A DNA stretch of 64,000 nucleotides. Origin: Amia ocellicauda. Its lineage: Eukaryota > Chordata > Actinopteri > Amiiformes > Amiidae. The number at the start of each line of letters is the position of its first letter. Within the stretch, counting starts at the first letter, position 1. The stretch lies in assembly GCF_036373705.1 (NCBI RefSeq), contig NC_089863.1, positions 7,539,357-7,603,356 of the forward strand, in the 5' to 3' direction. Below, in pieces: positions 11,393 through 22,369 of the stretch. The translations under genes were made by a program, and so were the position numbers. The notes under the pieces are model-generated. The model did no database searches, was not told the DNA's origin, and saw only the letters and a list, made by a program, of their open reading frames with translations.

Positions 11393-12197
11393 AAGTTTAC
11401 AAATGAGAGGAGGCCATTCGTGCTCGTTTGGTGTCCGTTAAGAACTGAGACTTGAATCAAGTTCCTCACGTAGTCTTCTCTGTTCCAGGGTGAAAAGGGT
11501 CAGTTCCCTCAGTCTCTCAGTAGGACATTCCCTTCAGACCTGGCATAAGTCTGGTTGCTCTCCTCTGAACTGCCTCTAGAGCAGCGATATCTTTCTTGAA
11601 GTGTGGAGCCCAGAACTGTCCACAGTATCCAGATGAGCTCTAACTAGTGCATTGTACAGTCTGAACATTACTGCCCTTGTTCTCAATTCTACACTTTTGA
11701 CAATATACCCTAACATCCTGTTTGCCTTTTTTTTATTGCTTCCCCACATTGTTTGGATGGAGAAAATCCTAGGAGTCTATGTGGACTCCTCATTTTCTCA
11801 TGCGTTACTTCATCTAGTTGTATTCCTCCCATACTGTAATTACAGTGGACATTTTTGTTACCTGCATGTATTACCTTGCACTTGTCCACATTGAATTTCA
11901 TCTGCCAGGTGTCGGCCCACAACTGAATATTATCTAAGTCCCTTTGAATAGCCTGTGCTGCCGCGATTGTATCTGCTGAGCCACGAATTTTAGTATCATC
12001 TGCAAATTTGACAAGTTTGCTAACTATCCCAGAGTCCAGATCATTAATGTAGATTAGAAAAAGCAAAGGCCCTAGTACTGTTCCCTGTGGAACTCCACTA
12101 ACAACCTCACTCCAGTTAGAAACAACTCCTCTAATCGACACCCTCTGGTTCCTATATATCAACCAGTTCATAATTTATCTACTTACATTACCCTGAA
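11393..12197 (-). mobile_element. CR1/Rex-like LINE fragment, unit 2
   Basis: Copy of the unit 1 fragment. The reverse-transcriptase stretch (12171-11710) has the same translation, including the FADDTK box. It differs by an 8-bp deletion near 11419, which lies between two short TCG repeats and so looks like a slippage event. The element is 5'-truncated and non-autonomous. Confidence 0.75.
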
Positions 12198-13427
12198 TGC
12201 CTACAGCTTCCAACAGAAGTGGAAGCAGTGAGAGGAATTACAAAAAGGATGTATCCTTAACAACTGCCTTGTTGGCTCGATAAATCTAAGTTGCTCGGTC
12301 TGCATACTATTATTAATACAAAACATGATACAATTTATATAAAACATTAATACCGGCTCTTCAAGAGCGAAGAGGAATGAGGAGTTCACGGTGAGGGGTC
12401 TGGGGGTCCTGTTCCCACCGCTGATGTAGGAGTTTCTAGGTCAATGCAAGTTTCCGGTTGTGATGCAGAAATTCATCAATAACATCAGCATACATTAGTT
12501 TGACGTCTTTATTTATGTACATATGCGTGAGCCCATAAAGTCTGTCTTCTGTCATAGTGGAACGCAGATATGTTTAGTAGTTTTAGCTCACTGAACATCA
12601 CTTGTAATATGGGCACATTACAAACAACATAAGTCTCCATATCAGTAAGTATAGTATTAAGCCTTCTGCTCTAATATATCCACCCCATTGGCATAGCTGG
12701 TACTAGTGGGGTTATCCGGGGGCCACGGTTACAATCACATCCACACCTATTTGTTTCATATATCCAATGGCCTCCAGGCGGGAGTGTGACCGTTGTGTGT
12801 GACATAAATTGAACTCTGGGATCCATGAAGCTGATTGGGCTGTAATGTGCATAAACCAACGCTGATTGGCTACTGACCTTACAGCTTGGAATGTCTGGGT
12901 GCAAGAATGCGTTCCACCATTCAAGTCAATAGGAAAATGTGGTTTTCCGAACGATCATCAATCAATAACTATTGACCCTAGCGGTACACAAGTTCACAAG
13001 TTGTATTTGAAGCATATTATAAGTGTAACTTTATTTTATTGTGTACTCATCCAGTGTGACTTTTTACCTTTCTGAATGTGCACACATTTCTATTACCAAC
13101 AAACCACTGTACTTTAAAGTAACTGATACATTAATATAACTAAGTTAACAAGGATATAATGGTAAATAACTACATTATTTTCTGGGTCCGTTATTGGAAA
13201 AGTTAACAAAAAGTTTGATTTTTTTTCTTTTTCTTGGGACAGTTGAAAGAAACTCACAAACCCCTGCAATTCTTTAAGTCGACTGCTAAATTAAAGTTAG
13301 CAAGTATATGAGTAAGTAAATAGCAAATAAATGTCTGAGTTTGTTATTGGAAAATTTAACCTAAACCCATTTGAGCACTATCGCTGTGTGACCTGTAGCA
13401 AGAAATCTGCAATTCCACAACTTCTTA
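12198..13427. other. Spacer before unit 3, no gene seen
   Basis: Near-identical copy of 5601-6830. I see no coding or RNA feature. Confidence 0.65.
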
Positions 13428-13471
13428 GAGCACAGGTGATAAATATTGAGATTTACTGTTACAATGGTGAC
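13428..13471 (-). repeat. 44-bp micro-inversion at the unit 2/unit 3 junction
   Basis: Between CTTCTTA and TGTGTGAATG this segment is the exact reverse complement of 6831-6874. It begins GAGCACAGGTG and ends CAATGGTGAC, whereas the forward version begins GTCACCATTG and ends CACCTGTGCTC. No loss or gain of bases accompanies the flip. Confidence 0.93.
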
Positions 13472-14972
13472 TGTGTGAATGACTAGGTGAATGTATGCTT
13501 TTCATATAAAGGTAAAATACAGTTGTTCAAGAAAATACAAGGATGTGTAAATATACATATTTACTACTTGAATTTGAAGAATAACCTATGTGTTCAATTA
13601 AATCTGTTTTACTATCAGATTCTATTGCAGTAAAACCTGAAACAAATATAACCAGAATACATACTATTTTCCTTTCTGTGCCATTCCAGAATGGTTTCTG
13701 TATACATTTCTGTTTCTGTATCACAGTACATATTTTCTTTCTCTGCCATTTCTGCTTTCAGTTTAATTTTAACCATGATGCTTGGAATTCACACCCTGTC
13801 ATTTCCTTTCCTCACTACCACCATCTCTCTAGCATTTTGTTTAACTTCATCATCAATTAAATGCTTCTGGTACCACCTTAAATAACCTAATAGTCCCTAT
13901 CAAAACTTCACAAAAACTCCCATCCAATTTGTTTTCCAACCTGTGCACCTGTGTGATGGTAATAGCATGTCATATCAAAATAATGATCAATTGGATATTT
14001 GTTATTGAACTATTTTACAGTATTCTAAAAAGTCAGGTTGTTGATAGACTATTAAAACGAAATAAATCCAATATGAAATAGAAACATATTTAAACCCTAC
14101 ATTACACCTAGAACACCTGTAGTCACTGAAGAACATAAACATCATAGAACATACAATATCAGAACAGAACGTAAATAAAACGGTGTTTTCTCTTTGTCAA
14201 GATATTCATATGTTACTTAAATAAAACTACGTTACCACAATATAAAATAGAAACATTTGTTTTCCATTGCAATACACATAACCCAGTAAACTGTTCTCTA
14301 TGTAGAACAAATACCGGGGCTTCATTCATATAGTAACGGAAGAAGATAACTGATTAAGTGAAAATGGAAAAGGTATATTCTCCTCTTATTACAGATGTCT
14401 AGTGTTCTTTTCGTACATTGTCGCTGCTATACCGATCGTCAAAGTATTAAAAACCTCTCCATCGCACTGCAAAACAGAAAGCTCCAAAACAGTCACCGTA
14501 ACTTCAGGCAATAACTGCGCAACAGCGCCAAAAAGCGTAGCGGCATCACTGAGTATTACACCCGTAGTGTTTTAGCTCTATAGAGAATGAACTGGAAAGC
14601 GTTAATAAAGTCACTGAAGCTTACCGACAGGAATAAACTGAACATTAATGATACTGCTGAGGGAAAAGATTGATACAATATTATATCATACACATACATA
14701 AAGACATATGTTCCTTTCTTTTGACTATTATAAATATAGGTGTTAATTGAATTATTGTCAAATGAATGTAATGACACTGAACACTTCATACCGCTAAAGG
14801 GGATTTGTTTTGAATGCAACTAGTAGATGAAGTGGTGATTAAAAATCCACATTGCGACATTACACACGTCAATGTATAACTTGCTCATGATACGTTCTTC
14901 TGCAAGTAGAAGTAATCAACTACTTACACTTGTTTCTCAGGGTAAAAACTGTGGTAAAAATGCCTTCCATAC

Positions 14973-15039
14973 CACGTGCCAATCTCTTCCTACGCAGAAG
15001 CGCAACTCCATTAGGAGGGGAGGGCTTTCTGCTATAAAA
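14973..15039 (+). promoter_or_regulatory. Proximal promoter of ZP3 copy 3: E-box, CCAAT, TATA
   Basis: CACGTG (14973-14978) with CCAAT, and TATAAAA (15033-15039), unchanged from copies 1 and 2. The promoter looks usable although the gene body is damaged. Confidence 0.6.
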
Positions 15040-15087
15040 TCACACAGCTCATCCCGAAAGAGAATCGTGGTTTTGATTTGAGAAAAG

Positions 15088-16688
15088 ATGGAAGTGTCTG
15101 GGTGTGTCGGCTTTGGGGTGTTAGTGTTGCTTGTTCTCTGCGATGCCGCTAGAGTTGAAAAACACGGGAAAGGGCGGTTTGCTATGAAAACTCAAGCTAT
15201 GGTAGCGTTTGACTCTCCTCTGTACCCGAAGCACAAGCAGCAGGATTCCCAGGCCGTGTCGGCAGTGTGCGGGGAGAGCACCATCCAGGTGCAGGTGAAG
15301 AGAGACCTGTTCGGTACCGGCCAGTTGATCCAGCCCTCGGATATTAGCCTGGGAGACTGCGCGGTTACCCGGCAGGATGACGTGGCGCAGGTCCTGTTCT
15401 TCGAGGAGGAGCTGCAGGATTGTCTTAGTAACCTTTCGGTAAGTACTGCTTCGTATTGATCGCCTGCTTTTCAAAGCCGACTATTCGCCAACATGTAAAC
15501 CTGCTGTATTTGTAGATGGTGGCAGATGAACTAGTGTACAGTTTCTCCCTGGACTACAGTCCGAGCATGCTCCGCGGCACATCCATCGTGAGAACTGACA
15601 CAGCCGCTTACGATATTGAATGCCACTATCCGAGGTGAGGACCGTCTTGTCCAGCCTGCTGTGGGTATTGAACTAACTCTGCCCACTCCTGCATGCCCAG
15701 GGACCTCCTTCTGCTTTCCTTCCCAGGTTTCACAATGTGAGCAGCAATGCCCTGGACCCCACCTGGGTCCCATACACCTCCACCAAGTCTGCTGAGGATG
15801 TCCTGGACTTCTCCCTGACCCTCATGACTGGTAGTGGTGTTCCTCTCCCTATAAGCTCTTGGATATTGCTTCTTCTATGCCTCTGACCAGTTCCTCCCCT
15901 GTTCCTGTCCAGATGACTGGCGTTCTGCGAGGCCGTCCAATGTGTACTTCCTGGGGGACGTCCTAAACCTCCAGGCCTCCTTCACAGTGGCCGACCACAT
16001 GCCCCTGCTTCCGTTTGTGGACAGCTGTGTGGCCACCCTGGACTCTGACCCGACCTCTTCCCCCAGTTATACTTTCATTTGGAAACCATGGGTTGGTCTT
16101 CCCCATTATCCCATCTATAGCTATGTGCCCCTACATCTCCTGTCACTGTCCTACTGGACTGGGGCTTCAGATGACCCATGTCCCCATCTCCTCAGGTGCC
16201 TGACTGATGCCAAGGTGACGGGCTCCAGCTCTCGCTTCATGCCAAGACCTCAGGACAACACCACGCTCCAGATGATGCTAAGTACCCCCCGAGTGTATGT
16301 ATTCTGCAGTGTTTAGGTTCCTGACCATCGCCATGTTCCAGCTGAAGAATGGGAGGGTGATGCAACCGTTACTGTGGTTGTGCTTGAGAAGAACTGGGAT
16401 TCCCTCCCTGTGATGGGTTCTGAAGTGCAGAGTCTTCCCTCAATGGGTGATGAGAAGATTGCAGGTATTGGACCTACCAGTGTCATCATACTTTGTTGGT
16501 TCAGAAGGCACTTCTTGCTGAAACCATTGGCTATGTTGGTGTCACTGAACTGCCTGACCTCTGCTTTCTTTGCAGGTGTACCTGCTGAGGTTGTGGTCCT
16601 GGCTGGTGTGGTGATTGCTGTGGGGCTGGTCTGCATAGCTGTGTTGGGGACTGTGCTCTACAGGAGACCAAGCAAATCTATGTGCTAA
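15088..16688 (+). pseudogene. zp3: ZP3-like copy 3, internally deleted and frameshifted
   Basis: Recognisable exons: 1 (15088-15438), 2 (15516-15634), 3 (15727-15830), 4 (15913-16091), the first part of 5 (16196-16279), 8 (16342-16464) and 9 (16576-16688). Relative to copy 1, an extra T near 16078 lengthens exon 4 to 179 nt. Normal splicing then meets TGA four codons into exon 5. A deletion of roughly 0.5 kb joins the middle of exon 5 to the end of intron 7, removing exons 6 and 7, the ZP-C cysteine cluster and the furin-type site. The hydrophobic patch and transmembrane exons remain. The extra T also makes intron 4 readable: exon 4, intron 4 and exon 5 form one open frame ending at TAG 16314-16316. 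A shortened or intron-retaining product is conceivable, but it could not fold as a complete ZP domain. Confidence 0.82.
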
Positions 16689-17400
16689 TTTCACTGTGAT
16701 TTAATAAGTGAAGTTGTAAACTACTAGTGGGTCTTTCTCCATGCTTCTCTATTCTGGATAGATTATGAGTAAGTATGCAATGGAAAGCAAACCTGGGGCA
16801 TTTCTTCTAACAAACTGAAGCATTCTGCATAAGTGGGGGGGGTTCAGTCAGGGCCCCTGTCACTGAGTTGGGTTCATATCACTGATGTTGACTTTACATC
16901 CTTCTTCATGAAACTTTTTTGAAAGTTGTTTTAAAAGGATTGAAAGGTAAACCTCACAAGTTAGCTTGATTGGACTTGTTTATTGTGCTTTCACATAGCT
17001 AGAAGAGACAAGACAATTGTTTCTTCTTGTTTTACCCAGTGTATTTACTTTCTGGGAAGTTTGTGACTGGCAGCAGGTTGCACACTGTCAGCCTGTTCTG
17101 TCAAACCATGAAGGAAAGGGCAGGCATTATCTCCCCCTACTGGTGACTTGTTTACTTGTTGTAAAAGCATTGTGTGAACGTTATTTTAATTGTATTCACA
17201 GCTTGCTCAATTTTGCCCCTAAGATGTGGAACAATCTACACATGGAGGTAACGGTCAACAATTGGCTGACCATCACCAGAAGAAGAAGCACATAAAATGC
17301 TGAGATTGACCATTATGACCTCCTCCATTGTCCCCTTTTCAGAAATTACAATGATGCATACACATTTAAAAAAAAATAAAAAAAAATGTGAATGCTCAAA
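16689..17400. other. Unique 3' flank of the ZP3 array
   Basis: The sequence after the copy 3 stop codon is unrelated to the 3' UTR of copies 1 and 2. No AATAAA is near; the first ones I see are about 0.7 kb on. A 92-codon ORF at 17017-17295 shows no recognisable domain. This flank may be the original neighbour of the gene before duplication. Confidence 0.5.
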
Positions 17401-17404
17401 CTGA

Positions 17405-17830
17405 AAGCTCCCAAAGGTACGAAGTTGGAGAGAAATAAATCTGAGTGCGTACACTTTTAGACTCGTCAACTCAATCTTTGGCGGAAGCACCCTTGAGAGC
17501 AAATACAGCTGCAAATATTTTTAGGTCTAACCACTTTGCACACAATCTTGGTTCAATTGTTGCCTGTTGTTCTTGGCATATTTGCTCAAGCTCTCAAGTT
17601 GCTTGGGGATTGCTATAAGGGACAGCTGTTTCTAAGTCTTGACACAGCTTCTCAGTAGGCTTTAAGTCTGGGCTTTGACTTGGTCACTTGAGGAAATTCA
17701 CTTTCTTATTCTCAAACCACTGCCATTGAGCTTTGCGAATTAAAAACATAATTGTAGTAACCAGGCACATGCGGAAGACCTATGCGTAGATGTTGACCCC
17801 AGATCCCAATTCACTACTGCATGATGATTT
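17405..17830. mobile_element. Decayed dispersed repeat, possibly Tc1/mariner-derived
   Basis: Contains phrases familiar from a widespread fish repeat: ACTCAATCTTTGGCGGAAGC, ACAGCTGCAAATA, CTCAAGCTCTCAAGTTG, GGGATTG and AAGTCTGGGCTTTGACT. No intact ORF and no clear terminal inverted repeats are visible. It shares the GGCAGCAATTAAGGCTG type of motif with the TIR element at 60172-61068, suggesting the same family. Assignment is by recall of the repeat's style and is tentative. Confidence 0.45.
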
Positions 17831-20800
17831 TTTTTGACTGGTGGACACCCCACATGAATCAAAGGTTAACGTTTTACCATTAATCAGGCGGTGACTGTCT
17901 GTGCCATTTAATTTTGATACTCAATATTACAATGACAAGAAAAGTTTGCACAGTGTCCCCACTTCTGGGACTGCATCTTAGGATGTTGTTTTGTGTAACT
18001 GAGACCAGAGAATAATTTGTGTTAATTTGTCATTAAACAAGCACTATTGTGTCTTGCAGATTCTTTCAATGAGGAGTGGACAGGTGTGTTAAGCCAATTA
18101 TTCAGCATATATACATTTTACTTGTTTTGACTTCACTGCCAGTAGCAATAATGCACACAATTTCATAAGTCTATTTTTACTCAAATTACCTCTTAATTAC
18201 GTATAAACAGATCCATTATTTTGTACGAACTCTTAGGTAATGTGACTTCAATTAGTTCTCAAGTTATATATTGTATTTTGCTTGTTAGGTTTTATGTTTC
18301 TTGTACATTTAATGACAGCTGGAAGTTAGCCCAGATAAAGGTGTCTGATAAGAAATGAAAACCTAAATATGGAATTGAATCAAAAACAAATATATGCATA
18401 TATGGTCTTAAACAAAATAATCATGAGTCCAAGCTTGGCTATGAATGTATTTTTAATGTTGCCCAGTTCAGAATCACAGCATACAGTGTGTAATAACTTC
18501 TAAATTAAACAGAATTATCATCACCTTTTTTTAAATTATTAATTTAAAATCCACTATTAACATTTTTCTTTCATCTCAATTCTTGGGTTTCAGAATTCAA
18601 CAAAGAAAAAAACAACAGGTGCAAATCTTTGGTGACCAATTATTATTATTATTATGATTATTATTATAATGATGATTCTTCTTTTTGTAATTATTGATAG
18701 TAATTATTGAGTTAATGTTTTTGAGTTCTCAAGGGAAAACAAAACAAATAAAACCTTTGAAGTTTCAGTTTTATAGCAAAGGCTTTTTTGGAGTTCCTCA
18801 CACAACTGATATGGCATAAGCAAAGCAAATTGATCAGACATATTTGTCTTATTATAATGTTTTCTATAATTGTTTTGTTGTCTCTTCTAGGGCACCTCCA
18901 GGGCAAAGTCCTTTGCTATATTTGAAAAATAAAACCGCTCTAATGAGAGTTGATATACATGTGTCTTAGTGGGTTAGCACAGATATTATTCGATTAACAT
19001 TTTACTATTAGGCTGACCAATGTACACCTACCTACATGTGACCACACAGATTCAAACAGGAAAAAGTGTAGAAATGAACAGATTATGAGGAAGTCCAGCC
19101 CCACATTATGTACACATTCATAAACGTAAAGCAAAATGACCTTTATTATTATTTTTGATAAAAAATGTGCATTGTTCATGTGGAATGTACAAGTATGCCC
19201 AATCGGGAAATTATATAACTACCTGGCAATTAAACACCTGTCGCACAGGGATATTTGACTTGTTTTTTTTAATTATATTTAAGCACTGTAACCATTGTTT
19301 AAGTCTATTTTTAATACAGCTGTCCCCAAATGTAAAGTTGGTTGTAATCTATTAAGAAATATATAACATATGTAGGCAAAAATAAGTTGGCTCACCAGGG
19401 AGGTTATTTGGATCAAAAGTACGTGTTTTTTTTTTTTTTTTTCAATCCCATGTTTTAAATTTTTATTATCATTAAGATAATAATTAAATAAAACAGCAAC
19501 ATGAAAGACAGCTATGTACATTGTAACAGGTAGCCAAACAGCATGGAACCCAACATTTCAGCTAAGAAGTAATTTTGTATTATTATTAATGTATTAATAT
19601 TATTCAAACCATTAACAACTTGATTGATTACATTTGTAATGGCCGTGTGGTCAGTCATTGAAGTTATGGATATATCTATACCCTGCGGGATTGTAGCTCA
19701 CCAGGAACAGGATAAAAATAACTATAGTAAATCATGGTACCATTTGTGTAATTACCAGATAGAGTGTATTTTCATTGTAAATGGAGGTCTTACTACCCTA
19801 TGTAAGGAGATGATGGTACATACATGACTTACAAACCTCCTGTGCCACGTTTGTTTGATTTTTAAACAATCTACAAAAACGTGGTTGCCTTAGGGTACAG
19901 ATATATTGTCACTCAGCCCATTACAGTTGTTTGTTGTGATCTCGTATAATGTTTCCTAACTAATCCCAAGTAGCAGTACAATTCTCATATAACCCTGTTT
20001 CTATGGCACCTAGTTTTACAGTAATTCAAGGCACCAGTAATAAAAGCAAAATCAATTATGCAATGAAAGCAGTAAAGAATCCATGAGTATAATTGCCTGT
20101 AGTGACTCGATTAACGGTTCTAGATTTAATTAATTCATTCATTAATTTAGACATATTTACTCAAAAACATGTATAGCCTTCAATCTTAAAAAAACAACAA
20201 ACCCGGAAGCATGAAATGGATCGACACAGCTCTGTACTGTAAAATATATGTCTTAAATCACCAATTGTATACTTAAGGGAACCGTGTTTCATGCTATAAT
20301 AAAACATTTGCCATTATATACTATAATATGAGAATTGCAAATTCCACATATGAAAATAAACATTCTCATAGTATTCTGTTTTTTTTTTAAGAAAAGGGAA
20401 CAGCATTAAATATGGAACAGAAGAAAGATATACACACATATGATATATGTATTTCATATCTTGAATCCAAGTAACCTTTAAATTGTTGTCATACATGTAA
20501 ACAAGTATTATTAGTAGTTGTTTAAACTGCAGTTATTCTAAATAAGGAACAATTCTGCAACAAACATTACTGTATTCAGATACTGTATGTACTCTACACT
20601 ATCAAAAGTAATAGGGCGGCCACGGTATTTGGACCTCACTATACTGCCCGCATTAATGTGATATCGAGGGCTTCTCATCTCATCTCAGCTCCCAACATGC
20701 GACCCCACCCCATGTGAGTCTAGTGATGCTTAAAAATGAGAAACTGCAGGAGAAAAAATCAGAGTATGTAAACAGAGTATGGCAAATACAAGGCCGTCAC

Positions 20801-22150
20801 CTTCGTAACTACAGCATAAGGACAAATGTGTCAATTATCATTTAGGATCAGGTTGAGTGGGGTTCATCCATGGATAAAGGTGGAATTATTGGATATGTTA
20901 ATTTTCTGGATCTTTCAGGGTTTGTTGGTAAACCATCTATGCTAAAATATCAGGATTGGCTTGTGTTGACTCCTTCATCAGCACAACAAGTTAAAGTGAT
21001 GAACTGATATATGCTTTATTAAACGTATTTAATTCAAACCAGGATGGGCATGCGTGTAGGAATGCTGTTTAGAATATGTTTGCCAGTTTTATTCGTCACT
21101 AAAACCATATTGCTACTGTGTGGAAAGGTCCGAAATCAACCATTTACGGATAAAAAGGTGTCACCCAGAACAAGACAAAAAGTCCTTAGTCTGCAACAAC
21201 TGAGCTCGAATTGGGATTATCCAAAATCTCATAAAGTATTAAAAGAGACGACAAATTATATTTTCAGATTGAATACATATAAAACAGTTTTTTAGCAGAC
21301 GTGTGTTTTGTGGCTGTTGGGGAACAATTTGCCACTACAGTATGTGTTGATTCATTGGTGTGGCTGTTTAACAGTATTAGTAATCCAAAAGCAAACATTT
21401 TTCCTTGATCCAACATTCCCGATAATACAATTAAAAAAATTGGTTAATTAATGCTAAAAATGCATTAGTAACTCATACATTTTTATAATGGAATTCGAGC
21501 AACACAGACACAAATTCCTATCGCTATATTCCTGCTGTATACATATCCCTTTAGAAAAGTTTACGACGGTGATATGGCATGATAATCTGGACCATCCTCC
21601 CATGGTTTTCCTCAGTGGAAATGTCTGTTGCATTCCCACGATTTCCCAATGTTGGTATCATACTTTACCAAAGCCTGTACCAGACCATGCTTGACCTTGA
21701 ATGTGATTGTGTTTTGCTACACTGTTCTTGTATCACAGTATACCACAATCAACTCTCAGAACAGTTATGCCATGGATATCCATCTCCTTGAGGCTTGGCT
21801 CTAGAAACGAAAGCCAGTCCAGCCCTCACTCAACACGGGTGACTGGGACAGGGACGAATGGCAGTTCTCTAACACATCCGAACATCAAGAACAAAACAAG
21901 CTGAAATCGGGATGGAAACAGCACTGTCACTGTTCAGCAGACAGCCTGAAATTCAAACAGATTAAAGTTGACAAAGTAAACTCATTCGAAACCCAGCATG
22001 GGAAAGAACTGCCAATAGCATTATTTTATTTCCTTGTCTTATTCAAATATGAAATATAGCTCACAGCTTGGGGCATTGTAGCACTTACAGTGAGAATAGT
22101 CTTCTAGTTATGTTCCAGTATATCCTTTTGTCCATTTTTACTATATACAT
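17830..22150. other. AT-rich intergenic DNA, no gene seen
   Basis: Short ORFs only (at most 83 codons), simple ATT runs near 18642-18672 and a poly-T run near 19425-19442. No exon, RNA gene or named repeat could be supported. Confidence 0.6.
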
Positions 22151-22153
22151 ATG

Positions 22154-22165
22154 TTTGTGTGTGTA

Positions 22166-22242
<77 letters not shown>

Positions 22243-22274
22243 TTTGAAACAAGTATAATTGTAATTGTAAAGTA

Positions 22275-22360
<86 letters not shown>
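22154..22360. repeat. Compound microsatellite (TG)n-(TA)n and (TTA)n-(TAA)n
   Basis: A TG-rich run (22154-22175) passes into an uninterrupted TA run (to about 22239). After 35 bp of other sequence comes (ATT)n (about 22275-22302), which turns directly into (AAT)n (to about 22359). The ATT and AAT halves are reverse complements, so the second block is a perfect inverted repeat able to form a hairpin. Apparent leucine/isoleucine and asparagine ORFs here are only translations of the repeat. Confidence 0.95.
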
Positions 22361-22361
<1 letters not shown>

Positions 22362-22369
22362 CATATAAT

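Larger units (their letters stand above)
6835..13431 (+). repeat. Tandem ZP3 unit 2 (6597 bp)
   Basis: Second unit. It is shifted 6834-6835 bp from unit 1 up to intron 7 of the ZP3 gene, 6605 bp after a net 230-bp deletion there, and 6597 bp after an 8-bp deletion in the LINE fragment near 11419. Unit 3 repeats it with an offset of 6597 bp. Near-identity of spacer as well as exons points to a very recent duplication or to homogenisation. Confidence 0.95.
13432..16688 (+). repeat. Tandem ZP3 unit 3 (truncated, last in array)
   Basis: Third unit. It matches units 1 and 2 from just after a 44-bp inverted junction segment through the upstream region and the ZP3 copy, then stops matching around the stop codon of that copy. 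It therefore lacks the 3' UTR, LINE and spacer of the other units. It has more coding differences than copies 1 and 2 show between themselves (Ser to Arg in exon 2, Leu to Pro in exon 4, a 1-nt insertion, a large internal deletion). Confidence 0.92.

Noticed and set aside
22104-22368. Leu/Ile-rich and Asn-rich ORFs
   Set aside because: Translation of TA, TTA and TAA microsatellites.
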